Part shown: positions 41,400 through 48,288 of the stretch, piece after piece
Layout: each line of letters opens with the position of its first letter
How positions within the stretch are numbered: the first letter of the stretch is position 1
Source: an uncultured Oscillibacter sp.
GTDB taxonomy: Bacteria; Bacillota; Clostridia; Oscillospirales; Oscillospiraceae
Assembly (NCBI GenBank): GCA_910585245.1
Contig: CAJUCO010000012.1
Span: 12,073 to 60,360 of the forward strand
DNA length: 48,288 nucleotides
Direction: 5' to 3'
Translations under genes and position numbers: made by a program
The notes under the pieces: generated by a model
What the model saw: only the letters and a program-made list of their open reading frames with translations
Told to the model about the DNA's origin: nothing
Database searches by the model: none

Positions 41400-43619
41400 T
41401 TATCCCTCGGGACGGCCGGAACGCCGGTTCTTTCGCTCCCGCTGGTAGCAGTTGTCGCACAGTCGCCCCTTGTGGAACAGGGGCAGCGCCTTTCCGCAGA
41501 GCTGGCAAAAGCGGATGTTGTTTCGCAGCCGGTGAAGCAAAATCTCGTTGATCTCGTCGGCCACCTGTTCCCGGCTGTCATAGAGCCGCTCCTCGTCCAC
41601 GGGGCAGTCGAAGGCCTTGGCAAAGGAGAAATAGAGGTCCAGTTTTCGGTAATACTGCTCCAGCTCCGGCAAGGTGGGTTCTCCTTCGGGAAGCCTCGGC
41701 TGCTCCACCGGGTCCCCCTTTTGCCAGCGGCGGAGAAAGGTGAAAAACAGCTCCCGCAGGGCCTCTTCCGTCTCGTCAAAGGGGATGTTCGCCGCTCTCA
41801 GCTCCTGCTCCCGGGTGAGGGTGAAGCCCATCTCCCGCATTTTGGAAATCAGGGTGATATACCGGGAGATGTCCAGCTTCCGATAGGGTTCCACCGTGGG
41901 CATCCGGTTCCACTCCGTCAGTACCTCCAGCAGGTCAAACTCCGCCTGGAGCACCAGGTCCGAAAAGCCCACCACCGCCTGATCCAAAGGCGGAATCACC
42001 GCCTCTAGTCCCGCCTGAACCGTGCCAAGTCCCTGGGTAGCCCCCACATAACCCTTGTTGTACATACCAAAGCGCCCGGCCCGGCCGGCAATCTGGCGGA
42101 TTTCCTCCGGCTTTAACTCCCGGCGCTCCACACCGTCAAACTTCTCCGTCTCCATGAAGATGATCCGCCGGATGGGGAGATTTAGCCCCATGCCGATGGC
42201 GTCGGTGGAGACGACATACTCCATCTCGCCCTTTAAAAACCCCTCCATCTGCCGCCGCCGGGTGGAGTAGGGCAGGGCTCCATAAATGATGGCGGGCTCC
42301 TTTCCGCTTTGGCGCAGGTCCTCCGCCACGCTGAGGACCCCCACCTTGGAAAAGGTGATCAGGGCGTCCCCCGGCTGAACCCGGTGGTAATCCACTGTGC
42401 GGGTCATACAGACCAGAGGTGTGGTTCGCCGGTGGAGCTCCACCTCATAGCCGTCTCCACAGCTTTCAATCAGCCGCACCAGCAAATTCTCCGCCTCCGG
42501 CGCGGCGCAAAGGTGCACCTCTGGCGACAACACCCCCAGAATGGCCCGGGTCCAGGCATAACCCCGCTGTCCGTCGGCAATCATTTGGCACTCGTCGATA
42601 ACCGCTACGTCGTAATACCGCCTCAGGTCCAGCTTCTCCGCAGTGGCGGCGGTATGGGTGTCCCACTCTCGGGCGTCCTCCTCCTCTCCGGTGGTCAGGC
42701 TACAGTCCACTCCCGCGTCCAGCAACGTCTCCTGGGCCTCCAGGGCCAGAAGGCGCAGGGGCGCCAGGTATACGCCGCTTCGGGCCTGCTTGAGCCGCTG
42801 AAACCCCGCGTAGGTCTTGCCGGTGTTGGTGCCCCCCAGGTGCAACACGAAGTGGCGGCGCATGGCGCGGGCCTCCGGGTATTCGTCCTTGGGGTTCAGG
42901 GCGATGAGCAGGGACAAACTGGTCCGAATGGCCTGAGGGACATACCACACCGACCATACCGCCGCCAGCCCCTCCTTAAACAGTTGGGACACGGGAAAAT
43001 CCTTTGTCTGTAGCATGGCCTCCACGTCCGCCTCCGGCTGGGCGGCAGAGAACTCCGCCAAAAGCTGCCGTGCAACCGCCAGCAGCACGGCGGAATACCG
43101 CTGCCGGACCTCACAGGCCAGCGCATGGCCGGCGCACTCCCCCAGCCAGCCTCCTCCCCGGAGGAAATTTTTGAAGGTCCCTGGAACCCGTTTGCCGTCA
43201 CAGTGTTGCTCCAGGGCCAAAAACTCCCTCATCCACGCTTGAGCCTGACTTCGGGGGAGACCTCTTCCTTTGGCCACGGAGGGGAGGCGGCTTAAAAGGG
43301 CCCTGTGGTAGTACCCGGCCAGCCTCCACCCGGCGGAACCGTCCCCCTCGTGTTCCTCCCACGCCTGATTTAAAAGAACGCAAGCGTGCCTCGCGCCGGG
43401 GGGACCGGACTGCGTTTTCTTGAAGTCCTTCCGTTTCTCCACAAAGCGGGGGTCCTGCTCCGCCGCCCGGACAGTCTCCGGGTCCCAGGCGCGGACTCTG
43501 CGGCCGTTGATTTGCGCCATGGTGTGCTTTGGAAGAAATTCCCGAATCAACGGGCTGTTCCATCCCCTTCGCTTCAGCACGAGAAAGGTCCAGTAGTTCT
43601 CAGTAGAAGATTCCGGCAC
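41400..43619 (-). CDS. SUV3-like DExH RNA helicase with C-terminal zinc ribbon
   Basis: A 739-residue helicase. After an N-terminal region of about 290 residues without a recognised domain, the motor core has Walker A GGTNTGKTYAGF, DECQ in AVIDECQMI (the DExH box), VVSTDAIGMGLNLP and QIAGRAGRFG (motif VI). This spacing is that of SUV3, the mitochondrial degradosome helicase. The C-terminus has CQLCGKALPLFHKGRLCDNC, a four-cysteine zinc ribbon. The GTG at 43619 is chosen because AAGGGGG lies 7 bases upstream and a promoter precedes it; the open frame continues to 43934 only through the leader of thyX. Its RNA substrate is unknown. Confidence 0.85.
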   Translation of the reverse strand: MPESSTENYWTFLVLKRRGWNSPLIREFLPKHTMAQINGRRVRAWDPETVRAAEQDPRFVEKRKDFKKTQSGPPGARHACVLLNQAWEEHEGDGSAGWRLAGYYHRALLSRLPSVAKGRGLPRSQAQAWMREFLALEQHCDGKRVPGTFKNFLRGGGWLGECAGHALACEVRQRYSAVLLAVARQLLAEFSAAQPEADVEAMLQTKDFPVSQLFKEGLAAVWSVWYVPQAIRTSLSLLIALNPKDEYPEARAMRRHFVLHLGGTNTGKTYAGFQRLKQARSGVYLAPLRLLALEAQETLLDAGVDCSLTTGEEEDAREWDTHTAATAEKLDLRRYYDVAVIDECQMIADGQRGYAWTRAILGVLSPEVHLCAAPEAENLLVRLIESCGDGYEVELHRRTTPLVCMTRTVDYHRVQPGDALITFSKVGVLSVAEDLRQSGKEPAIIYGALPYSTRRRQMEGFLKGEMEYVVSTDAIGMGLNLPIRRIIFMETEKFDGVERRELKPEEIRQIAGRAGRFGMYNKGYVGATQGLGTVQAGLEAVIPPLDQAVVGFSDLVLQAEFDLLEVLTEWNRMPTVEPYRKLDISRYITLISKMREMGFTLTREQELRAANIPFDETEEALRELFFTFLRRWQKGDPVEQPRLPEGEPTLPELEQYYRKLDLYFSFAKAFDCPVDEERLYDSREQVADEINEILLHRLRNNIRFCQLCGKALPLFHKGRLCDNCYQRERKNRRSGRPEG

Positions 43620-43665
43620 GCCGCTTCCCCCTTTCCTTGGACGAAAAAAGTCGTTGTTTGTCCTT

Positions 43666-43694
43666 AGTATAGCCCAGATTCCAGAAATCTTCAA
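43666..43694 (-). promoter_or_regulatory. Promoter of the SUV3-like helicase gene
   Basis: TTGAAG (43689-43694) and TATACT (43666-43671) on the minus strand with a 17-base spacer. Confidence 0.65.
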
Positions 43695-43744
43695 CGTCAG
43701 ATTTTGCGGAGGGAGAGAAACGGCTGGATTTTCCGGGGGATTTA

Positions 43745-43753
43745 TGCTATAGT
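43745..43753 (+). promoter_or_regulatory. Extended -10 promoter of thyX leader
   Basis: TGCTATAGT, an extended -10 box without a clear -35. It leaves an untranslated leader of about 210 bases. Confidence 0.45.
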
Positions 43754-43759
43754 CAGCAC

Positions 43760-43970
43760 AGTTGGAAAGAATTCGATGGATTCTTTCCAAGGCTCCTGCC
43801 GCTATGCGGCGATGCGCGCCGCGCAGGCGGCTCATTGCGCTGGACCTTCTGAAAAGCACATACGCCCCCGCGTCCACAGGCCAACGGCCCGGTGGTCCAA
43901 ATGCGCATTTGCGCGTTTGAACCACCGGTGACAATATAGGCAGGCATTAACAACGGGTAGGAAAGGACAT
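43760..43970 (+). ncRNA. Structured 5' leader of thyX, unidentified
   Basis: A perfect 11-base hairpin at 43762-43790 (7-base loop), a GC-rich middle with overlapping short inverted repeats (43795-43845), and a long 3' hairpin at 43889-43928. The last pairs CCGGTGGT with ACCACCGG and CAAATGCGC with GCGCGTTTG, with one mismatch and one wobble. The ribosome site AGGAAAGGA follows at 43959-43967. The layout is that of a regulatory leader, but I cannot match it to a known riboswitch. It accounts for most of the 355-base gap. Confidence 0.45.
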
Positions 43971-43974
43971 TGAC

Positions 43975-45303
43975 ATGGAAAAGGAACCGCACGCTAAAAT
44001 CATCAGCTACAACGCCAACGGAGAAGACGTCTGCGCCAGTGCCGCCCGCATTTCCACCACCGGGGGAGACGCCCATCAAATTTTTGAAAACGCCCGGGGA
44101 AATCCCAAGAACCGCGCTCTGATTGAAAAGGTTCTCTCATCCGGACACAAGTCTTTGATGGAACACGCCGTCTTCACCATTGCCCTGCGGGACGTGTCCG
44201 TTTTTGTGGAGCAGTTTTTTATTGAGTGCCGTCTGGCCTCCTTCACGGTCAAATCCCGGCGCTATGTGGATTTCAGCCACTTGGGCTACTACATTCCTGC
44301 GGAGCTGGAGGGGGAGGAGCTGTACCGCCGCTATATGGACGGGCTCTTTCATGCCTATGGGGACCTGCTGGAAACCGGAGTCCCCAGAGAGGACGCCCGG
44401 TTCCTTCTGCCCTACTCTCTCCACAGCAACTTCTATTGCACGCTCAACGGCAGGGAGTTGGGACATCTCCTGTGGAAAATCCGATATGGCTGGGGCCGGG
44501 GAATCCCGGAGCTTCAGGACTTGGCGGATGAGCTTACCCAGCAGTTGGAGGAGTTTTTTCCCTGTCTGCTGCCGGAGCTTCGCGCCCCCCTGGGAGAGGG
44601 GCCCGCTCCGGAGACGTTCCCGCTTCGCGGTTCTACGCCTGTCTTCCTCTCCCAGCGACAGGCGGGCGCCGTCACCTTGCTGAGTGTCCCGGCGGAGCCC
44701 AGGAAACTGCTGGAGGCCGCTTTCCGTGTCCAGCATCCCGGCGCTCCTTTCTCGATTGACGCGCTGGCGGGTTCCTCCCGGCCCAGGGAGTTGGAGCAAT
44801 TGACCTACACCTTCACGGTCTCCGACGTCACCCTTTCCGGCATCACCCACCTGGTCCGGCACCGGATGCAGTCCATTGTCGTTCCCCCGATTCAAAGCGC
44901 CAGCCACAGTAAGTTTATCGTCCCCGACTCGGTGGCCGCCCAGCCGGCTCCGCTGGAACGATACCGTCGAGCCGTCGAGACCGCCCATGACATTGTTCTC
45001 CAGCTCCGCGGCAAGGATTTGGAAAAGTACCACTATTATTTCGCCCTCAGCGGGAATGTGATGGACGTGATGACCACCATGAACGCCAGGGAACTACAGT
45101 GGTTCCTCCGCCTGCGCTCCTGCAACCGGGCCCAGTGGGAAGTCCGCCACATCGCGGTGGAACTGTTGCGTCTGCTCAGAGGCCATTTCCCGGAGCTCTT
45201 CGCCCACTTTGGCCCCAGCTGCTTTGCCGTTGGCCGCTGTCCCGAGGGGCGGCTGTCCTGCGGGAAGATGGAAGAAGTCGTTGAAACATTCAAGAACCTG
45301 TGA
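43975..45303 (+). CDS. thyX: FAD-dependent thymidylate synthase with two ThyX-like domains
   Basis: Makes dTMP from dUMP with methylenetetrahydrofolate and FAD. At 442 residues it is about twice the usual 210-300. The first half has HKSLMEHAVFTIAL and FIECRLASFTVKSRRYVDFS, a degenerate ThyX motif in which the RHR triad reads ECR. The second half has THLVRHRMQSIVVPPIQS, an intact RHR followed by an atypical Ser position, and MNARELQWFLRLRSCNRAQWEVR, the usual ThyX C-terminus. The halves may complement each other to form active sites (inference). AGGAAAGGA lies 7 bases upstream of the ATG. Such double-length ThyX proteins occur in Clostridia. Confidence 0.88.
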   Translation: MEKEPHAKIISYNANGEDVCASAARISTTGGDAHQIFENARGNPKNRALIEKVLSSGHKSLMEHAVFTIALRDVSVFVEQFFIECRLASFTVKSRRYVDFSHLGYYIPAELEGEELYRRYMDGLFHAYGDLLETGVPREDARFLLPYSLHSNFYCTLNGRELGHLLWKIRYGWGRGIPELQDLADELTQQLEEFFPCLLPELRAPLGEGPAPETFPLRGSTPVFLSQRQAGAVTLLSVPAEPRKLLEAAFRVQHPGAPFSIDALAGSSRPRELEQLTYTFTVSDVTLSGITHLVRHRMQSIVVPPIQSASHSKFIVPDSVAAQPAPLERYRRAVETAHDIVLQLRGKDLEKYHYYFALSGNVMDVMTTMNARELQWFLRLRSCNRAQWEVRHIAVELLRLLRGHFPELFAHFGPSCFAVGRCPEGRLSCGKMEEVVETFKNL

Positions 45304-45313
45304 GAGAAACCGG

Positions 45314-45337
45314 CGAGGGGACGGAAACGTCCTCTCG
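45314..45337 (+). terminator. Terminator of thyX
   Basis: Ten-base stem with one wobble (45314-45323 with 45328-45337), GAAA loop, followed by TTGTTTC, 10 bases after the stop. Confidence 0.7.
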
Positions 45338-45458
45338 TTGTTTCGAACTTCTGACCTTATAAAATTTTTGTATTCTGGTAATTTTATCATGTTCAGTTTT
45401 GTGCTATCCTACGTCCAAACGCCGGACCAACATCCCGGCGGGGAAAGGAATGACTGCT

Positions 45459-45989
45459 ATGTCCAAACCGACGATTTCTCAAAAACCCGCTTCCAGCCGC
45501 TCTGTAAAGTGGCTGGCCGTCACCGCCATGCTGATGGCGATGAACATCGCACTAAGCTCCTTTGGCGTCCCGGTTCCCGGAGGACACCTGTATCTCAACG
45601 ACATTGTGATTTGTGCCGCCGCCATTTTGCTGGACCCCTTGGGGGCGTTCCTTGTGGGAGGCGTTGGGGCCTTTATCGGGGACTTTCTCTTCTACCCCAC
45701 CCCCATGTTCGTCTCTCTGGTCACCCACGGGCTCCAGGCGGCGGTGATTTCCCTCATTGTCCACAGGGCCTCGCCGGAGAAGAAATTCCGTGCCGCCGTT
45801 CTGGGGGTCACCGTAGGGGCCGTCATTATGGTGGTGGGCTATTCCCTGGGCCGCGCGTTCCTCTATAGCACGGTGGAATACGCCATTTTGAAGCTGCCCT
45901 TCCAAATTCTCCAGGCTGCAGTAGGAGCCGTAGTGGGGACACTGCTGTGTTTCCGGGGCGGTTTACTGCGCCTCTGGAATAAAATGTAA
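45459..45989 (+). CDS. ECF transporter S component
   Basis: A 176-residue integral membrane substrate-binding subunit of an energy-coupling-factor vitamin transporter. It has about five to six hydrophobic segments, starting with LAVTAMLMAMNIALSSFG, then GGHLYLNDIVICAAAILLDP, and GGVGAFIGDFLFYPTPMF, the region that contacts the substrate in this family. The ATG at 45459 is chosen because GGGAAAGGA lies 9 bases upstream; ATG 45450 abuts the site. The energising ATPases and T component are not in the window, so it would use a shared module. Vitamin specificity is unknown. Confidence 0.85.
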   Translation: MSKPTISQKPASSRSVKWLAVTAMLMAMNIALSSFGVPVPGGHLYLNDIVICAAAILLDPLGAFLVGGVGAFIGDFLFYPTPMFVSLVTHGLQAAVISLIVHRASPEKKFRAAVLGVTVGAVIMVVGYSLGRAFLYSTVEYAILKLPFQILQAAVGAVVGTLLCFRGGLLRLWNKM

Positions 45990-45998
45990 CTTCTTTAT

Positions 45999-46031
45999 GC
46001 TGGAGAACTGCCTTGACGGCAGTTCTCCAGC
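45999..46031 (+). terminator. Terminator-like hairpin after ECF S component gene
   Basis: Perfect 14-base stem (45999-46012 with 46018-46031, loop of 5), 10 bases after the stop; no U run. Downstream, 46032-46190 has a weaker AAGAGC/GCTCTT hairpin near 46115 and nothing else I recognise. Confidence 0.6.
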
Positions 46032-46171
46032 GACTGGGCATTGATGTATGGAGCCTTATGATCTTGGAGAGTGACTTGTCGGTCTTTAGCGCTGGTATTC
46101 AGGATTTAAGAAAGAGCGATTTTGGCTCTTTGTAGCGGTCGGCTTCTCTCTTGCGCGGGACCAAACGGGAC

Positions 46172-46200
46172 TTGCGGAGGAGGCGAATATCTGCTATGAT
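46172..46200 (+). promoter_or_regulatory. Promoter of the GH42 beta-galactosidase gene
   Basis: TTGCGG (46172-46177) and TATGAT (46195-46200) with a 17-base spacer and TGC before the -10 (extended -10), 73 bases before the start. Confidence 0.6.
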
Positions 46201-46272
46201 GAAAACCGTTCTTCCAGAGAGAGGGTGGGGGTCACGACCGGGAAACCCGCCCCATGAGAAAGGAGCGGTATT

Positions 46273-48231
46273 ATGCTGCTAGGTGTCGATTATTATCCGG
46301 AACAATGGGACGCCGCCTGTATGGACTCCGACATGGACACCATACGGGAGATGGGAGGGAATGCGATTCGCATCGCCGAGTTTTCCTGGCACCTGATGGA
46401 GCCGGTTGAAGGGCGGTATGACTTCGCCTTCTTTGACCGTGTGATTGCCAAAGCCAAGGAGAGGAATCTGAATGTGATCCTGGGTACCCCCACTGCCGCC
46501 ATCCCCGCTTGGTTGGCCAAAAAGCATCCGGACATCCTCTCCCAGTCTGAAAACGGGCAGCCCCGGTCCTTTGGCGGCCGTCACGTGTGTTGCTACAACA
46601 GCCCCGCGTTATACAGCTATTCTGAAAAGCTCATCCGGGCTATGGCGAGCCACTACAAGGACGAAACGCAGGTCATTGCGTGGCAGATTGACAACGAAAT
46701 TGGCCATGAGGGCAGTGACCTCTGTTGGTGTCCCCAGTGCCGGGGGGCGTTTCGGCACTTTCTCCGGGAGAAATTTCAAGGAGATGTGGGCCGCCTCAAC
46801 AACGTTTATGGGACGGCTTTCTGGTCCCAGGAGTACAACGATTTTGACGAAATTCCCCTTCCCGCTTCCACCATCACCACCCATAACCCTGTCCTCCGCC
46901 TGGATTGGGAGCGCTTTCGAAGCAAAAGCCTCTGTGACTTTCTGAAGTTCCAGGCCCGTGTGATTCGGGAAATCCACCCCCGTGCCACAATCATTCATGA
47001 CTTTCCCGGCGGAGGTCTGGACAAACACGTGGATTACGCTCAGGCCGCCAAGTGCCTGGACGTGGCGGCCTATAACAATTACCCTGTCTGGGGCGGACAA
47101 AAAGCGCCCCTTCCACCCCATGAAATCGCCTTTGGACTGGATTATATCCGGGGGCTGAAGGGAAAAAACTTTTGGATCACCGAGGCCATTATGGGAGCCC
47201 AAGGTCACGATATTACCGGGTATCTTCCCCGGCCCGGTCAGGCTAAATTGTGGTCCTGGCAGAGTTTGGCCCATGGCTGTGAATCCCTGCTGTACTTCCG
47301 CTATCGTGGCGCGGCCAAAGGGGCGGAGCAATTTTGTTACGGCATCATGGACGCGGACAACCGCCGGGGACGAAAGTTTTATGAGGTCCAGAGCTTCTTC
47401 CGGGAGGTTCCCCACTACGCCCAGGCCCTGGAGGCTCCCATCCACAGCGACGTGGCCCTTGTCTATGATTTCGACTCTCTGGCCTCCTTCCGTATCCAGA
47501 GACAAAGTCTTCTGCTGGAGTGTCCGGGGGAGATGAAAAAACTGTACAAGGCCTTTCATGATGTGAATGTACCCGTTGACATCCTCCCGGCAGAGGCAGA
47601 CTTTACAGGTTATAAAGTTGTAATTTTGCCTCAGCTTACCATCCTCAAGCCGGACTTCCAGTCCAAGGTGGAGCGTTTCGTCCGGGAGGGCGGCACGTTG
47701 GTTCTCACGTTCCGTACCGGAGTGAAGGACCCGGACAACAACCTTTTCTTTGGGAAGGTTTTGCCTGTGGGCTATACCGGGCTTGCTGGAGTGACGGTGA
47801 CGGAGACGGAGAGCCTTCAGGAGGCAAAGGCTTTCCCCGTTGTGGGTCAGGGGCCCTTCGCCGGGACACAGGGGCAGGGCGGCGTCTTCCGGGACCTGCT
47901 GGAGGTTCAAGACGCGGAGATTCTCTATCGCTACGGGGACCCCTTTTACGCCGGCTTTGCCGCTGTTACCCAAAGGCGGGAGGGAACAGGCATGGTGTAC
48001 TATTTGGGCTGTTCCCTGGATGAAGATACCACTGCGGAACTGATGAAAAGGATTCTGGCAGACTGCCGGATCAAAACCGTCCCCTCTCCCGAAGGTGTGG
48101 AAGTTGTCACCCGAGGCGGGATGACGGGGCAAAAAATCCGGATGTTTATGAACCACAACGCTTTTGAGACAGAGGCCCTGGGCGTGAAGCTGCCGCCCTA
48201 CGGCTGTGTAATTGAGACGCTATCAACGTGA
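46273..48231 (+). CDS. Beta-galactosidase, GH42 family
   Basis: A 652-residue cytoplasmic glycosidase (no signal peptide) that hydrolyses beta-galactosides. It begins LLGVDYYPEQWD, the GH42 start. The acid/base Glu142 is in WQIDNEIGHEG. The zinc-binding cysteines lie in the CWCPQC group at 151-156 and Cys106/107. The nucleophile Glu304 is in FWITEAIMGAQG, where many relatives have an E-x-x-P-G type sequence. A trimerisation domain and small C-terminal domain follow, full length. AAAGGAG lies 8 bases upstream. It is monocistronic with promoter and terminator; no lactose transporter is adjacent. Confidence 0.93.
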   Translation: MLLGVDYYPEQWDAACMDSDMDTIREMGGNAIRIAEFSWHLMEPVEGRYDFAFFDRVIAKAKERNLNVILGTPTAAIPAWLAKKHPDILSQSENGQPRSFGGRHVCCYNSPALYSYSEKLIRAMASHYKDETQVIAWQIDNEIGHEGSDLCWCPQCRGAFRHFLREKFQGDVGRLNNVYGTAFWSQEYNDFDEIPLPASTITTHNPVLRLDWERFRSKSLCDFLKFQARVIREIHPRATIIHDFPGGGLDKHVDYAQAAKCLDVAAYNNYPVWGGQKAPLPPHEIAFGLDYIRGLKGKNFWITEAIMGAQGHDITGYLPRPGQAKLWSWQSLAHGCESLLYFRYRGAAKGAEQFCYGIMDADNRRGRKFYEVQSFFREVPHYAQALEAPIHSDVALVYDFDSLASFRIQRQSLLLECPGEMKKLYKAFHDVNVPVDILPAEADFTGYKVVILPQLTILKPDFQSKVERFVREGGTLVLTFRTGVKDPDNNLFFGKVLPVGYTGLAGVTVTETESLQEAKAFPVVGQGPFAGTQGQGGVFRDLLEVQDAEILYRYGDPFYAGFAAVTQRREGTGMVYYLGCSLDEDTTAELMKRILADCRIKTVPSPEGVEVVTRGGMTGQKIRMFMNHNAFETEALGVKLPPYGCVIETLST

Positions 48232-48234
48232 CAA

Positions 48235-48268
48235 AAACGACCGAAGGGTTTTCACCCTTCGGTCGTTT
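48235..48268 (+). terminator. Rho-independent terminator of the beta-galactosidase gene
   Basis: Perfect 15-base stem (48235-48249 with 48254-48268, loop TTTC); the T-rich 3' arm serves as the U tract. Three bases after the stop. Confidence 0.85.
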
Positions 48269-48288
48269 CGCTACGCTAAAACTTCGTT

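Noticed and set aside
43704..43931. A 75-codon plus-strand frame within the thyX leader
   Set aside because: It spans the strong hairpins, has no ribosome site, and its start lies upstream of the likely promoter; a structured leader explains the region better.
41400..43934. Helicase starting at 43934
   Set aside because: The additional 105 codons cover the gene's own promoter and the thyX leader and do not look like protein; GTG 43619 has a good ribosome site.
43760..43970. Known folate riboswitch before thyX
   Set aside because: I could not find the conserved core of the tetrahydrofolate riboswitches in the leader, so no class is assigned.

Overview
The window reads as chromosomal DNA of a high-GC, strictly fermentative Firmicute, most likely of the Oscillospiraceae/Clostridia (Flavonifractor or Lawsonibacter type). 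The evidence is strong AGGAGG ribosome sites, consensus TTGACA/TATAAT promoters, a glmS ribozyme, ThyX, several TTG/GTG starts, butanol-type alcohol dehydrogenase, an ECF transporter S component and a small CXXC protein known from clostridia. This assignment is inference from gene content. I saw no rRNA, tRNA, CRISPR array, phage genes or transposase.

Layout. Positions 1-9.8 kb form a fructose-6-phosphate node: mtlD (cut by the left edge), pgi, glmS behind a promoter and glmS ribozyme, and an operon on the minus strand of a DeoR regulator, a FruK-type kinase, a fused mannitol-type PTS IICBA protein and an L-sorbose-1-phosphate-reductase-like dehydrogenase. From 9.9 to 19.5 kb come an aminotransferase, a purine nucleoside phosphorylase / MTA-SAH deaminase / iron alcohol dehydrogenase operon, an AraC regulator overlapping an EamA exporter, a CPA2 antiporter and a cysteine synthase. 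From 19.5 to 23.7 kb there is an ECF sigma factor with a putative, odd-tailed anti-sigma protein and three membrane proteins of unknown function. From 23.7 to 29.1 kb follow 4-alpha-glucanotransferase, an orphan carbamate kinase, an overlapping redox trio (TlpA-like lipoprotein, 54-residue CXXC protein, 4Fe-4S membrane protein) and an XRE/DUF6514-like pair.

From 29.3 to 38.7 kb lies the most distinctive locus: four paralogous enolase-superfamily (mandelate racemase type) enzymes arranged 2+2 around a divergent promoter pair, with a GntR regulator and a complete TRAP transporter (dctP, dctQ, dctM). Both divergent promoters carry the same 12-base motif downstream of the -10 box, a candidate operator. 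The locus looks like an uptake and dehydration system for acid sugars whose identity cannot be read from sequence. It is followed by a second GntR regulator, a nucleoside hydrolase and a decayed PfkB kinase.

From 41.4 kb to the right end are a SUV3-like RNA helicase with a C-terminal zinc ribbon, a ThyX protein with two ThyX-like halves behind a long structured leader, an ECF S component and a GH42 beta-galactosidase.

A separate genome-scale signal is a roughly 150-bp intergenic repeat present three times (about 16.8, 26.6 and 38.8 kb). It has short terminal inverted repeats and two or three internal hairpins whose arms change in a compensatory way between copies. Every copy lies just downstream of a terminator-like hairpin in the same orientation as the upstream gene, and two copies are flanked by a 20-24 bp direct repeat of that hairpin.
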